Below are positions 1 to 7,855 of a stretch of DNA of 21,635 nucleotides, piece by piece. This DNA is from Amarolinea aalborgensis. Lineage in GTDB: Bacteria > Chloroflexota > Anaerolineae > SSC4 > Amarolineaceae. The notes under the pieces are model-generated. The model saw only the letters and a list, made by a program, of their open reading frames with translations, did no database searches and was not told the origin of the DNA. Numbering within the stretch: position 1 is the stretch's first letter; each line of letters begins with the position of its first letter. A program made the position numbers and the translations under genes. The DNA is taken from contig NZ_UETR01000049.1 of assembly GCF_900491745.1 (NCBI RefSeq), positions 1 to 21,635 of the forward strand, written 5' to 3'.

Positions 1-630
1 CTGTGGCGCGGCAACCACGTCGCGATCAAACAACTGGTCGAGGATTTTGCCAGCTATCTCTATTTGCCGCGCTTGCAGTCGCCGGCAGTCCTGGCCGAGG
101 CGATTCGGAGCGGCCTGGGGCTGCTGCTGTGGCATTACGAGTCCTTCGCCTATGCCGAGAGCTACGATGAGGCGGCAGGGCGCTACCGCGGCCTGCGCTG
201 CGGACAGCCTGTCATAGTAGCGGCTGAAAATCCGGTAGGACTCCTCGTGCGGTCGGAAGTCGCCCGGCGCCAGCAGGAGGCCGATACGGCGCTGATACCC
301 CCAATCATCGGCCCGGGGCCAACGCCGCCGGGACCAGAGCCAACGCCACCGGGGCCGACGCCGCCAGGGCCGACGCCACCCATACCTCCACCCAAGCCCA
401 AGCGCTTCCATGGTACCGTTGTACTCGATGCTGCACGCGTGGGCCGCGACGCCGGCCGTATTGGCGACGAGGTGATCGCCCATCTGGTGGGCCTGGTGGG
501 CGCCAACGTCAAGGTGACGATCGAGATCGAGGCCGAAGTCCCTGGCGGTTTCCCCGACCACGTAGTGCGGAACGTCACCGAGAACAGTCGTACGCTCAAG
601 TTCAGCGATCAGGGCTTCGAGACGGAGTAG
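1..630 (+). CDS. C-terminal part of a DUF499-type AAA+ ATPase (5' truncated)
   Basis: The frame is open from the first base, so the N-terminus lies outside the window; 209 codons remain. The visible part begins with a helical segment containing LVEDFASYLYLPRL and ESFAYAESYDEAAGRYRGLR. A proline/glycine-rich linker follows at about 299-395, built of repeated PTPPGP units. The end is a compact alpha/beta tail running from RFHGTVVLD to FSDQGFETE. This arrangement resembles the C-terminal end of large DUF499 ATPases found in anti-phage islands beside DUF1156 methyltransferases and helicases; I recognise it from memory of the family. The ATPase core with its Walker motifs is not visible, so activity cannot be judged. 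No partner defence gene is inside the window. It converges on lpdA across a shared terminator. It could also be another large ATPase with the same tail domain. Confidence 0.6.
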   Translation: MWRGNHVAIKQLVEDFASYLYLPRLQSPAVLAEAIRSGLGLLLWHYESFAYAESYDEAAGRYRGLRCGQPVIVAAENPVGLLVRSEVARRQQEADTALIPPIIGPGPTPPGPEPTPPGPTPPGPTPPIPPPKPKRFHGTVVLDAARVGRDAGRIGDEVIAHLVGLVGANVKVTIEIEAEVPGGFPDHVVRNVTENSRTLKFSDQGFETE

Positions 631-709
631 CGTTTGTCCCTGTGACGCGGAGGCCTGGACAGGATTATTGCCCTGCCGTGCGCAACCCAATCGGCGCAGA
701 GAGCCAGCT

Positions 710-736
710 ATCCTGTCAATCCTGTGAATCCTGTCA
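710..736. repeat. Three tandem 9-bp units (ATCCTGTSA)
   Basis: ATCCTGTCA, ATCCTGTGA and ATCCTGTCA lie head to tail just before the terminator hairpin. It is a short microrepeat in the intergenic stretch 631-794, which otherwise holds only the terminator. No function is evident. Confidence 0.7.
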
Positions 737-738
737 AT

Positions 739-773
739 AAAAAACCCGACCTCTCGGAGAAGTCGGGTTTTTT
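739..773. terminator. Bidirectional intrinsic terminator between convergent genes
   Basis: AAAAAACCCGAC at 739-750 pairs perfectly with GTCGGGTTTTTT at 762-773, with an 11-nt loop. The A tract before and T tract after a GC-rich stem make a Rho-independent terminator usable in both directions. It sits between the stop of the DUF499-type gene (630) and the stop of lpdA (795, minus), so it can end both transcripts. Confidence 0.9.
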
Positions 774-794
774 GGTGCGTTGTCCTGCCCGCGA

Positions 795-2210
795 CTACAT
801 ATGAATCGCGGCGCCGAAGACGCCGTGCGCGGCTTCCATCAGCACTTCGGAGAGCGTCGGATGTGCGTGCACGCTGCGCGCGATCTCGTCCGGGGTCAGT
901 TCCCAGGTCTTGGCCAGCACCAGCTCCGGCAGCAGTTCGGTGACTTCAGGCCCCACCAGGTGCGCGCCCAGGATTTCACCGTACTTGGCGTCCGCAATGA
1001 TCTTGATGAAGCCCTCACGCTCGCCCAGGCCCAGCGCCTTACCATTGGCGATGAAGGGGAACTTGCCGACCTTGATCTCCAGGCCTTTGGCGCGCGCCTG
1101 CTTCTCGGTCAGGCCCAGGCTGGCTACCTGCGGATTGCAGTAGGTGCAGCGCGGCATGTCAATGTACTTTTCGTCGGTCAGCGGCATGGTCTCATGCCCG
1201 GCGATGTGCTCGGCCGCCACAATGCCCTGCGCCGAACCGACGTGCGCGAGGGCCAGTTTGCCGGTCAGGTCGCCGATGGCATAGATGCCTGGCACATTGG
1301 TGCGCAGATACTCATCCACCTCGACGAAACCGCCGCGGTTGGTCTTGACCCCCACCGTTTCCAGGCCGATCCCTTCGCTGTTCGGGCGCACACCGGTCGC
1401 CACCAGCACCAGGTCAGCATCGAGGCTCGATTCCGCGCCGCTGTCTACATGCTTGACCTTCACTTGCACGCCGTCAGCCGTGCGCGCCGCGCCCTCGGTG
1501 CGCGTGGAGGTCAGGACGTTGACGCCCATCTTCTTGAACGCCTTCGCCACTTCGGCGCTGACCTCGTCATCTTCCAGCGGCAGGACCTGCGGCAGCATCT
1601 CGATCACCGTCACCTCCGCGCCGTAGGAGCGCCAGACATAGGCGAATTCCATGCCAATGGGGCCAGCGCCGACAATCAGGGCCTTCTTGGGCGCCTGCTG
1701 CTGCACGATGGCCTGGCGGTAGCCCATGATGCGCTCGCCGTCCAGCTCCAGGCCTGGCAGGCCGCGCGCACGCGCGCCAGTCGCCAGGATGATGTGCGCG
1801 GCCTTGACAATCTGGCTGCCGCCCTTGTTCAGGGTGACGTCAATTTCGCCCACCGAGCGCAGCACGCCGCGGCCTTCGAAGACATCAATTTTGTTCTTAC
1901 GCATCAGGCTGCCAATGCCCTTGACCAGGCGATCGGACACCTGGCGGCTGCGCTGATAGGCCACGGTGAAATCGAGGGTCAGGTTCTCGAAGGCAAAGCC
2001 AAATTCCTTGCCGCGCTGCAGCGTGTTGACCACTTCCGCGTTCTTCAACAAGGCTTTGGACGGAATGCACCCCCAATTCAGACAGACGCCGCCCAGGGCC
2101 TCGGCCTCCACCAGGGCCGTTTTCTGCCCCAACTGCGCGGCCCGAATCGCCGCCACATACCCGCCCGGCCCGCCGCCGAGCACCACGACATCATACGTAA
2201 TATCAGACAT
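795..2210 (-). CDS. lpdA: Dihydrolipoamide dehydrogenase (E3)
   Basis: FAD enzyme that reoxidises the dihydrolipoyl group of the 2-oxo acid dehydrogenase E2 and passes electrons to NAD+; cytoplasmic. The 471-residue protein has the usual family length. Visible marks are the FAD-binding GGGPGG (residues 12-17), the redox disulfide in GGVCLNWGCIPSK (C43, C48), a second dinucleotide fold near VGAGPIGMEFA, the ATGVRPN and YAIGD segments, and the C-terminal HPTLSE active-site motif (H450, E455). The ATG is preceded by GGAG six bases upstream. It is the last gene of the E1a-E1b-E2-E3 operon but is separated from E2 by a repeat-filled 143-bp gap, so it may also be made from its own or a processed transcript. 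E3 can serve several complexes, including glycine cleavage. The assignment is secure. Confidence 0.97.
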   Translation of the reverse strand: MSDITYDVVVLGGGPGGYVAAIRAAQLGQKTALVEAEALGGVCLNWGCIPSKALLKNAEVVNTLQRGKEFGFAFENLTLDFTVAYQRSRQVSDRLVKGIGSLMRKNKIDVFEGRGVLRSVGEIDVTLNKGGSQIVKAAHIILATGARARGLPGLELDGERIMGYRQAIVQQQAPKKALIVGAGPIGMEFAYVWRSYGAEVTVIEMLPQVLPLEDDEVSAEVAKAFKKMGVNVLTSTRTEGAARTADGVQVKVKHVDSGAESSLDADLVLVATGVRPNSEGIGLETVGVKTNRGGFVEVDEYLRTNVPGIYAIGDLTGKLALAHVGSAQGIVAAEHIAGHETMPLTDEKYIDMPRCTYCNPQVASLGLTEKQARAKGLEIKVGKFPFIANGKALGLGEREGFIKIIADAKYGEILGAHLVGPEVTELLPELVLAKTWELTPDEIARSVHAHPTLSEVLMEAAHGVFGAAIHM

Positions 2211-2225
2211 GACTCACTCCGTGTA

Positions 2226-2247
2226 ATAATTCTGAATGTGGAATTAT
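2226..2247. repeat. Small inverted repeat near the lpdA start
   Basis: ATAATTC (2226-2232) and GAATTAT (2241-2247) can pair around an 8-nt loop. The site lies 16-37 bases upstream of the lpdA start codon, inside the E2-E3 gap. A weak AU-rich hairpin near the ribosome entry site is possible; its role is unknown. Confidence 0.4.
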
Positions 2248-2281
2248 GAATGCTGAATGCTGAATCGTCAGCCCAGGGCTA

Positions 2282-2351
2282 TTCCTCGTTCAGCGTTCCT
2301 CGTTCAGCGCTCCTCGTTCAGCATTCCTTGTTCAGCTTTCCTCATTCAGCG
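2282..2351. repeat. Five tandem 14-bp repeats in the E2-lpdA gap
   Basis: Five consecutive 14-bp units follow the pattern TTCCTCGTTCAGCG (2282-2295, 2296-2309, 2310-2323, 2324-2337, 2338-2351). The first two are identical and the others carry one to three changes. The units end two bases from the E2 stop codon. Read in the direction of the operon they contain GAACGAGGAA, and their GAATGCTGAA segment can pair with the TTCAGCATTC nearer lpdA, so the spacer RNA could fold. The array is too short, and has no spacers, to be a CRISPR. Confidence 0.85.
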
Positions 2352-2353
2352 TT

Positions 2354-3691
2354 TCATTCTCGCCGCCACGTCTCCAGGTGTTTGACGACCGCGGCGGCAA
2401 AGTGATCGGCCAGGGCGCCATCCAGGGCGCGGTGGTCGAAAGTGAACGAAAGATAGCACATGGGCCGGATGGCGATGGCATCGCCGACGACCACCACCCG
2501 CCTCTGAATCGCGCCCACGCCCAGGATGCCCACGTTGGGCTGGTTGATGATGGGCGTCGCGAACAGGCTGCCAGAAACGCCGTGATTCGTAATCGTGAAG
2601 GTGCTGCCGGTCAGCTCGTCAGGCGTCAGCTTGCGCGTGCGCGCCCGCTCCGCCAGATCAGCGATCGTGCGCGCGAGGCCCTTGAGGGTCAAATCGTCCG
2701 CGTCCTTGACCACCGGCACCAGCAGCCCATCGCCAATATCTACCGCCACCCCGATATGCACGCGCTTCTTCAAGATCAACGCGTCGTCGCTGAAAGAGGC
2801 GTTGACCTGTGGATGCGCCTTGAGCGCCGCGACCACGGCCTGCACGAAGTACGGCGTGAAGGTCAGCTTGACGCCCAGCCGCTCATACTCCGCCTTGGCC
2901 GCGTCCCGGTGCGCAACGATCTGGCTAAGATCGGCCTCGAACACGGTGGTGACGTGCGGCGCCGTGAACTTGCTGGCGACCATGTGTTTGGCAATGCTGC
3001 GCCGCATCGCACTCAGCGGCATGATCTCTTCATCGGCCGCGCCCGCTCCGGCCGCTGCCGTAGGCGCACGCGTGACAACAGGCGCGGCCGCGCTGGGCGG
3101 CCTGGGCGCCGGCGGTTCGCTGGCAGCCGTGCTGGCGGCGGGTGCGGACCAGGGCTCGGCCGGCTTGAACAGATCGCCGCTGCCGGGCGTTTCCCAGGGC
3201 ATGAGCATGGGCGGGGCAGGCGCCGGCTCGGCCATCTCACGCTGCTCAAGATAGGCCAGCACATCCTTCTTCGTCACGCGGCCGCCCAATCCGGTGCCAG
3301 GAACCTGCGCCATGTCAATGCCATGCTCGGCGGCCATCTTGGCGACGACCGGCGACAGGCGGCGCGATTCGTCGGCCGCCGCTGGAGGCGCGGCCGCGGC
3401 GGCTTGCGCTGGCGGTTGACGAGTAGGCGCGCCTGGCGCGGCGATATCCTCGCCGGGCGCGCCAATGAGAGCAATCAGCGCACCGGCCTTGACGGTCTCG
3501 CCGTTGGCCGCGACGATGCTCAGCACCGTGCCGGCCACGGGCGAGGGAATCTCGGTGTCAACCTTGTCGGTCGAGACTTCCAGCAGCACATCGTACTGTT
3601 TGACCGTGTCGCCCACCTGCACGCGCCAGCGGCTGACGGTGCCTTCCACGACGCTCTCACCCAACTGCGGCATTAGTATTTTAGTTGCCAT
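2354..3691 (-). CDS. 2-oxo acid dehydrogenase E2, dihydrolipoyl acyltransferase
   Basis: Core enzyme of the 2-oxo acid dehydrogenase complex. It carries the acyl group on a swinging lipoyl arm and transfers it to CoA. Domain order over 445 residues is: one lipoyl domain with the lipoylated lysine K43 in STDKVDTE; an Ala/Pro linker; a peripheral subunit-binding domain (RLSPVVAKMAAEHG to LAYLEQRE, about 110-152); a second long Ala/Pro-rich linker; and the catalytic domain ending in DHRALDG with catalytic H420 and D424. Start ATG is preceded by AGGGAG. It lies 21 bases after E1 beta and before lpdA. The E1 partners look branched-chain-type, so acyl-CoAs from branched or mixed 2-oxo acids are likely, but pyruvate cannot be excluded; hence no symbol is given. 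Confidence 0.93.
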   Translation of the reverse strand: MATKILMPQLGESVVEGTVSRWRVQVGDTVKQYDVLLEVSTDKVDTEIPSPVAGTVLSIVAANGETVKAGALIALIGAPGEDIAAPGAPTRQPPAQAAAAAPPAAADESRRLSPVVAKMAAEHGIDMAQVPGTGLGGRVTKKDVLAYLEQREMAEPAPAPPMLMPWETPGSGDLFKPAEPWSAPAASTAASEPPAPRPPSAAAPVVTRAPTAAAGAGAADEEIMPLSAMRRSIAKHMVASKFTAPHVTTVFEADLSQIVAHRDAAKAEYERLGVKLTFTPYFVQAVVAALKAHPQVNASFSDDALILKKRVHIGVAVDIGDGLLVPVVKDADDLTLKGLARTIADLAERARTRKLTPDELTGSTFTITNHGVSGSLFATPIINQPNVGILGVGAIQRRVVVVGDAIAIRPMCYLSFTFDHRALDGALADHFAAAVVKHLETWRRE

Positions 3692-3712
3692 CTTTGTTTC
3701 TCCCTGCCCCGC

Positions 3713-4696
3713 TCAGTAGGCTGCCAACTGGCGAATGGCCGCGGCAATTTTGTCCGCATTGGGCATAAAGAAGTCCTGCATCGGATGGCTGAACGGCACG
3801 CCGGGCACATCCGGCGCGCACACGCGCGCGATCGGGCCATCCAGGTAGTCGAAGGCTTCTTCGGCGATGATGGCGGCAATCTCGCCGGCCAGGCCGCCGG
3901 TTTTGTTGTCCTCGTGCACAATCATCACCTTGCTCGTTTTCTTCACCGAGGCGAGAATCGTCTCTTTGTCGAGTGGGGCGAGGGTGCGCAGGTCAACGAC
4001 CTCGACATCAATGCCTTCGGGCGCGACCATGTCGGCGGCGCGCAGCGCCTCGTGCAGCATCAGCCCATAGCCGATCACGGTCAAGTCGCGGCCGGGGCGC
4101 TTGACATCTGCTTTGCCAATCGGCACCACGTAATCGCTCTCCGGCACCTCGCCTTTGATCAGGCGATAGGCCTTCTTGTGTTCCAGAAAGAGCACCGGGT
4201 CGGGCGCGCGCAGGGCCGCGCGCAGCAGGCCCTTCATGTCATAGGGTGTGCTTGGCGCGACGACGTAGAGACCGGGCACGTGGCAGAAAAAAGCCTCGAT
4301 GGACTGCGAATGATAAAGCCCGCCGCTGATGCCGCCGCCATACGGCGCGCGTATCAACATCGGCACGGCAAATTGACCATTGGAGCGATAACGGAAGCGC
4401 GCAGCCTCGCTCACAATCTGATTGAAAGCCGGAAAAATGAAATCGGCAAATTGAATTTCGCAGATAGGCCGCAAGCCATTCAGCGCCATGCCAATACCGA
4501 CCGCAATGATGGACAGCTCGGAGAGCGGGCTGTCTATCACCCGATCAGGGCCGAACTCATCGAACAGGCCCTGGGTGGCGCGAAAAACGCCGCCGCGTGG
4601 GCCAACGTCTTCGCCGGTGATGATGATAGTTGGGTCACGACGCATCTCTTCCGCCATGGTATCGCGGAGGGCTTCAATGTTGGTTTTAATTGCCAT
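3713..4696 (-). CDS. 2-oxo acid dehydrogenase E1 beta (branched-chain type)
   Basis: Beta subunit of the thiamine-diphosphate-dependent E1, which decarboxylates a 2-oxo acid and acylates the E2 lipoyl group. The 327 residues match the family length. Visible are the N-terminal pyrimidine-binding GEDVG (E29), the DSPLSE segment, the phenylalanine-rich FADFIFPAFNQIVSEAARFRYRS stretch (given here only as a landmark), YHSQSIEAFFCHVPGL, and a transketolase C-terminal domain starting near DLTVIGYG. The YHSQ and HVPGL wording is typical of 2-oxoisovalerate dehydrogenase E1 beta. The start lies 8 bases after the E1 alpha stop, with a GAGGTG Shine-Dalgarno overlapping that stop, so the two subunits should be translated together in equal amounts. 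Confidence 0.93.
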   Translation of the reverse strand: MAIKTNIEALRDTMAEEMRRDPTIIITGEDVGPRGGVFRATQGLFDEFGPDRVIDSPLSELSIIAVGIGMALNGLRPICEIQFADFIFPAFNQIVSEAARFRYRSNGQFAVPMLIRAPYGGGISGGLYHSQSIEAFFCHVPGLYVVAPSTPYDMKGLLRAALRAPDPVLFLEHKKAYRLIKGEVPESDYVVPIGKADVKRPGRDLTVIGYGLMLHEALRAADMVAPEGIDVEVVDLRTLAPLDKETILASVKKTSKVMIVHEDNKTGGLAGEIAAIIAEEAFDYLDGPIARVCAPDVPGVPFSHPMQDFFMPNADKIAAAIRQLAAY

Positions 4697-4704
4697 GGGT
4701 CACC

Positions 4705-5721
4705 TCACATTTTGCCAAAGACGGGAAAGAGCGCATCTTCTGGTTTGGGGTAGGCCGCGGCCATGGCGTATTCGGTGGCCGCATCTACCTGGGCGCCTAC
4801 ACGCGCGGCGATCTCATCACGCATGGCGGTGGTCAGCACGCCGCGGGCCAGCAAGATCTTTTCAAAGCGCTGGATGGGGTCCTTGTGCTTCCACTCCTCC
4901 ACCTCTTCACGGCTGCGATAACTGCGGTCGTCATCGTCCGACGAATGGGGCACGGGGCGGTAGGTCTTGGCTTCGAGCAGACTTGGCCCATCGCCGCGGC
5001 GCGCACGGGCCACGGCTTCGGCCGAGACATTGTACGCCTCCAACACGTCATTGCCATCGTAAATCACGCCGGGCATACCGTAGGCAGCGCCGCGGTCGGC
5101 CACATTCTCCACCGCCATCTGCTTTGACATCGGCACCGAAATAGCGTATTGATTGTTCTGGCACAAGAAAATTACGGCCAGCTTGTGGATGCCGGCCCAA
5201 TTCAGACCCTCGTGGAAATCACCCTGGCTGGTGCTGCCTTCGCCAAAGGTCGTCACCACCACTTCGTCGAGCTGGCGCAATTTTGCCGCCAGCGCAATGC
5301 CCGCGGCTTGGGGAACTTGCGTGGTCACGGGGCTGGAGCCGCTGACGATGCGCAGCTTGCTGTTGCCGAAGTGCGCCGGCATTTGACGACCGCCGCTGCT
5401 GGGGTCTTCGGCTTTGCCAAAGAGCGGCAGCATGAGGTCGGTGGGAGTGGCGCCCAACGCCAGATTGAACGCGATGTCCCGATAGTAGGGATGCAGCCAA
5501 TCATAACCTGGACGCATGGCGAAGGCCATGCCGACCTGGCACGCTTCATGCCCCATGGCGGAGATGTGAAAAGGGACTTTGCCCTGGCGATTCAACACCC
5601 ACATGCGCTCATCGAGTTTGCGTGAGAGCATCATGTTCTCCAGCATCGCGAGCAGTTGGTCGTTGCTCAAATCACCAGCATAGTCGTGGGTGACAAACTG
5701 GTTTGGCCGTAACGCCGACAT
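4705..5721 (-). CDS. 2-oxo acid dehydrogenase E1 alpha (branched-chain type)
   Basis: Alpha subunit of the thiamine-diphosphate E1; 338 residues from the chosen start. The cofactor motif is seen as GEG (160-162) followed 27 residues later by NN (189-190). GGRQMPAHFG (110-119) and the acidic loop PHSSDDDDRSYR resemble 2-oxoisovalerate dehydrogenase rather than pyruvate dehydrogenase; that substrate call is inference. I chose the ATG at 5721 because GGGAGG stands seven bases upstream and the MSALRPNQFVTHDY start matches family length. The frame stays open upstream to 6051, but that extension would read through the promoter region and looks non-coding. It is the first gene of the four-gene operon. 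Other possibilities are an acetoin- or pyruvate-preferring enzyme. Confidence 0.92.
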   Translation of the reverse strand: MSALRPNQFVTHDYAGDLSNDQLLAMLENMMLSRKLDERMWVLNRQGKVPFHISAMGHEACQVGMAFAMRPGYDWLHPYYRDIAFNLALGATPTDLMLPLFGKAEDPSSGGRQMPAHFGNSKLRIVSGSSPVTTQVPQAAGIALAAKLRQLDEVVVTTFGEGSTSQGDFHEGLNWAGIHKLAVIFLCQNNQYAISVPMSKQMAVENVADRGAAYGMPGVIYDGNDVLEAYNVSAEAVARARRGDGPSLLEAKTYRPVPHSSDDDDRSYRSREEVEEWKHKDPIQRFEKILLARGVLTTAMRDEIAARVGAQVDAATEYAMAAAYPKPEDALFPVFGKM

Positions 5722-5856
5722 TGCGGTACCTCCCTCCCTCGTTCGGTGAAAATCGTCGTTGATGCTGCCGCAGCCCTGGGCAGCGTGCACGTCTCCGGTG
5801 ACGCGCCGGTTGAATTTCCTCACGGCGCCTGTGCATCCCAGCGCAGCCAGCCAGAG

Positions 5857-5865
5857 AGTATACCA
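5857..5865 (-). promoter_or_regulatory. Candidate extended -10 promoter for the E1a-E1b-E2-lpdA operon
   Basis: On the minus strand TGG directly precedes TATACT, giving an extended -10 element with five of six consensus bases. No good -35 box is seen at the right distance, as is usual for extended -10 promoters. Transcription would start near 5850, leaving a leader of about 130 bases before the E1 alpha ATG. The rest of 5722-5961 shows nothing else I can name. Confidence 0.4.
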
Positions 5866-5961
5866 CACATCACCGTTTGCGATTGTAATCCCCATTGCCC
5901 CTTGCGCAAACCACCATGAGAAACACCAGCCAACGCCAATAGTTTTGCCGCGTCTGCGGCG

Positions 5962-5998
5962 AAAGACTTCCGAAGTCTCCCAGACTTCGGAAGTCTTT
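5962..5998. repeat. Perfect 17-bp inverted repeat between divergent operons
   Basis: AAAGACTTCCGAAGTCT (5962-5978) and AGACTTCGGAAGTCTTT (5982-5998) are perfect complements around a CCC loop. Each arm is itself nearly palindromic (AGACTTC-N-GAAGTCT), so the site has four-fold internal symmetry. It lies between the dehydrogenase operon and the ABC exporter genes, ending ten bases before the exporter's -35 box. It could be an operator, a stable hairpin or one copy of a dispersed repeat. Confidence 0.85.
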
Positions 5999-6007
5999 GC
6001 GCGCCTC

Positions 6008-6036
6008 TTGTCCAACGTTTCCCGGCGTGCTATAAT
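6008..6036 (+). promoter_or_regulatory. Sigma-70-type promoter of the ABC exporter pair
   Basis: TTGTCC (6008-6013), a 17-base spacer and a perfect TATAAT (6031-6036). The expected start of transcription, about seven bases downstream, coincides with the GTG at 6044. The exporter mRNA would then have no leader or almost none. Confidence 0.75.
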
Positions 6037-6043
6037 GCCGTGT

Positions 6044-7855
6044 GTGACCACGAATTCGTCTCCTGCGCCGGACCTGTCTCCTGGCGCCGCGCGTATTTTG
6101 ATGCGCTGCCTGGGCTATCTTCGGCCTTATGCGAAACTAACGGGCGCGGCCTACCTGGTCTTGCTTGTCACCACGGCGCTGACGCTGGCGACGCCTCAGA
6201 TCATCCGTGTTGCGATTGACCGCGGGGTGCGCGGCGCTGAGCTCGATCTCCTACGCTCCGCTGTCTTTGCCATCCTGGGCCTGACGGTGATCAAGAGTAT
6301 CCTCGCCTTTCTGACCGGCCGCTGGACCGAGATCGCCTCGCAGGGTGTGGCCTACGATCTGCGCAACGCGCTTTATCAGAAGCTGACGGCTCTTTCTTTC
6401 TCCTATCACGACCGCGCCCGGGTAGGGCAGCTCCTCTCGCGCGCCATTCAGGATGTGGATCGTATTCGCTTCGTGACCGGGCGCGCGTTCCTGCGGCTGG
6501 CCGAAGGGCTGATCTTGCTGCTCGGCGCGCTCGTTTTCCAGGCCCTGATGAACCCCTACCTCACGTTCCTGGCCCTGTGGACGATGCCGCTCCTCGCCTA
6601 CTGGGCCATGCGCTTTGGCCGCACCTTTCGACCTGTTTCCCTGGCCGTTCAGCAGCAGTTGGCTGTGCTGACGACCTACCTGGAACAGAACCTGCGCGGC
6701 GCGCGTGTGGTGAAAGCCTTCGCGCAGGAGCCGGCCGAAATGGCCCGTTTCGACGTCGAAAACGACCGTTGGTTTGACCTCTCGGCCCAGGCTGCTCGTA
6801 TGCAGGCGCTGAACATGCCCTTTCTCGATCTGGTCGCCAACCTGGGCACCGTGTTCATCATCTGGTACGGCGGATCACTGGTCATTGGTGGGCGACTGAC
6901 GCTTGGGGAACTGGTGGCTTTTTCCACCTACATGGGTCTGTTGATCCAGCCGGTGCGCCGCCTTGGCATGATCTTGCCGGCTCTGGTGACCGCGGCCGCC
7001 GGCGGTGAACGCATCTTCGAGATTCTTGACGTCCGCTCAGAGGTGACCGACGCGCCGGGCGCGGCGGTTCTCCCGCCTATCCGTGGTCATGTGCGCTTCG
7101 AGAACGTCTCCTTCAGCTACTTCGGGCGCCACCAGGTGCTTAACGATGTCTCATTCGAGGCGCGGCCCGGACAAGTCGTTGCTCTGCTTGGCCCCACCGG
7201 CTCGGGCAAATCGTCCATCATCAACCTGATCCCCCGTTTCTACGACCCCACGCGCGGACGCATCACCGTGGACGGCCACGACATCCGCGCCGTGCAGCTC
7301 AATTCCTTGCGCGATCAGATCGGCATCGTGCTGCAGGAGACGACCCTCTTTGCCGCCACGATGCGAGCGAACATCGCCTTTGGCCGGCCAGACGCCAGTG
7401 AGCAGGAGATCATCGCCGCCGCCCGGGCCGCCCAGGCCCATGACTTCATCATGGAAATGCCGCAGGGCTACGATACCATCGTCGGCGAGCGCGGCGCCAC
7501 CCTATCCGGCGGCCAGAAGCAGCGCGTTGCCATTGCCCGCGCGCTGCTCAAAGACCCGCACATCCTCATCTTCGATGACGCCACGGCCAGTGTGGACTCG
7601 GACACCGAACGGCTGATCCAGGTTGCGTTGGCGCGCCTTATGACCGGTCGCACCTCGTTTGTCATTGCCCAGCGCCTGAGCACCATTCGCATGGCAGATC
7701 AAATCCTGGTGCTGGACGGCGGACGCATCACGGCGCGCGGCACACATGACGAGCTGCTGCGCACGTCCGAGCTGTATGTGGCGATTTACCAACGCCAGTT
7801 CAGACCACAGGAAAGGGCGACCGGTCTTGAAACCGGGGCGGCGGTGATTCCATGA
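6044..7855 (+). CDS. ABC exporter half-transporter, degenerate-site subunit
   Basis: Type IV (MDR-like) ABC exporter subunit: an N-terminal membrane domain of about six helices followed by an ATPase domain. With GTG at 6044 it has 603 residues, the normal length. There is no Shine-Dalgarno, and the start falls at the predicted transcription start. ATG at 6035 is also in frame but overlaps the TATAAT box. Visible: Walker A GPTGSGKS (383-390), signature LSGGQ (487-491) and Walker B ending IFDDATASVD. In the latter the catalytic Glu is replaced by Asp (D511-D512). The switch histidine is Gln (IAQRLST, Q543). These are marks of the non-hydrolysing subunit of a heterodimer. The stop overlaps the next gene's start (ATGA). 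The substrate is unknown; lipids, drugs or peptides are all possible. Confidence 0.93.
   Translation: MTTNSSPAPDLSPGAARILMRCLGYLRPYAKLTGAAYLVLLVTTALTLATPQIIRVAIDRGVRGAELDLLRSAVFAILGLTVIKSILAFLTGRWTEIASQGVAYDLRNALYQKLTALSFSYHDRARVGQLLSRAIQDVDRIRFVTGRAFLRLAEGLILLLGALVFQALMNPYLTFLALWTMPLLAYWAMRFGRTFRPVSLAVQQQLAVLTTYLEQNLRGARVVKAFAQEPAEMARFDVENDRWFDLSAQAARMQALNMPFLDLVANLGTVFIIWYGGSLVIGGRLTLGELVAFSTYMGLLIQPVRRLGMILPALVTAAAGGERIFEILDVRSEVTDAPGAAVLPPIRGHVRFENVSFSYFGRHQVLNDVSFEARPGQVVALLGPTGSGKSSIINLIPRFYDPTRGRITVDGHDIRAVQLNSLRDQIGIVLQETTLFAATMRANIAFGRPDASEQEIIAAARAAQAHDFIMEMPQGYDTIVGERGATLSGGQKQRVAIARALLKDPHILIFDDATASVDSDTERLIQVALARLMTGRTSFVIAQRLSTIRMADQILVLDGGRITARGTHDELLRTSELYVAIYQRQFRPQERATGLETGAAVIP

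Noticed and set aside
780..2249. Long plus-strand open frame of 489 codons
   Set aside because: It is the antisense of lpdA; the minus-strand protein has all dihydrolipoamide dehydrogenase motifs, and the plus-strand translation resembles no family.
2282..2351. Possible CRISPR array
   Set aside because: Units are 14 bp with no spacers and there are no cas genes; it is a simple tandem repeat.
2378..3676. Long plus-strand open frame opposite the E2 gene
   Set aside because: Shadow of the Ala/Pro-rich E2 sequence on the other strand.
4705..5721. Calling the complex pyruvate dehydrogenase with symbols pdhA-pdhC
   Set aside because: The E1 motifs (GRQMPAHFG, the acidic PHSSDDDD loop, YHSQSIEAFF) look branched-chain-type, but the substrate cannot be fixed from sequence alone, so no symbol was assigned.
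5759..6043. N-terminal extension of the first ABC subunit back to 5759
   Set aside because: It would run through the inverted repeat and the -35/-10 boxes, and would add about 95 residues not found in the family.
5722..6051. N-terminal extension of E1 alpha to 6051
   Set aside because: It crosses the same regulatory region; the start at 5721 has a strong ribosome site and gives the normal length.
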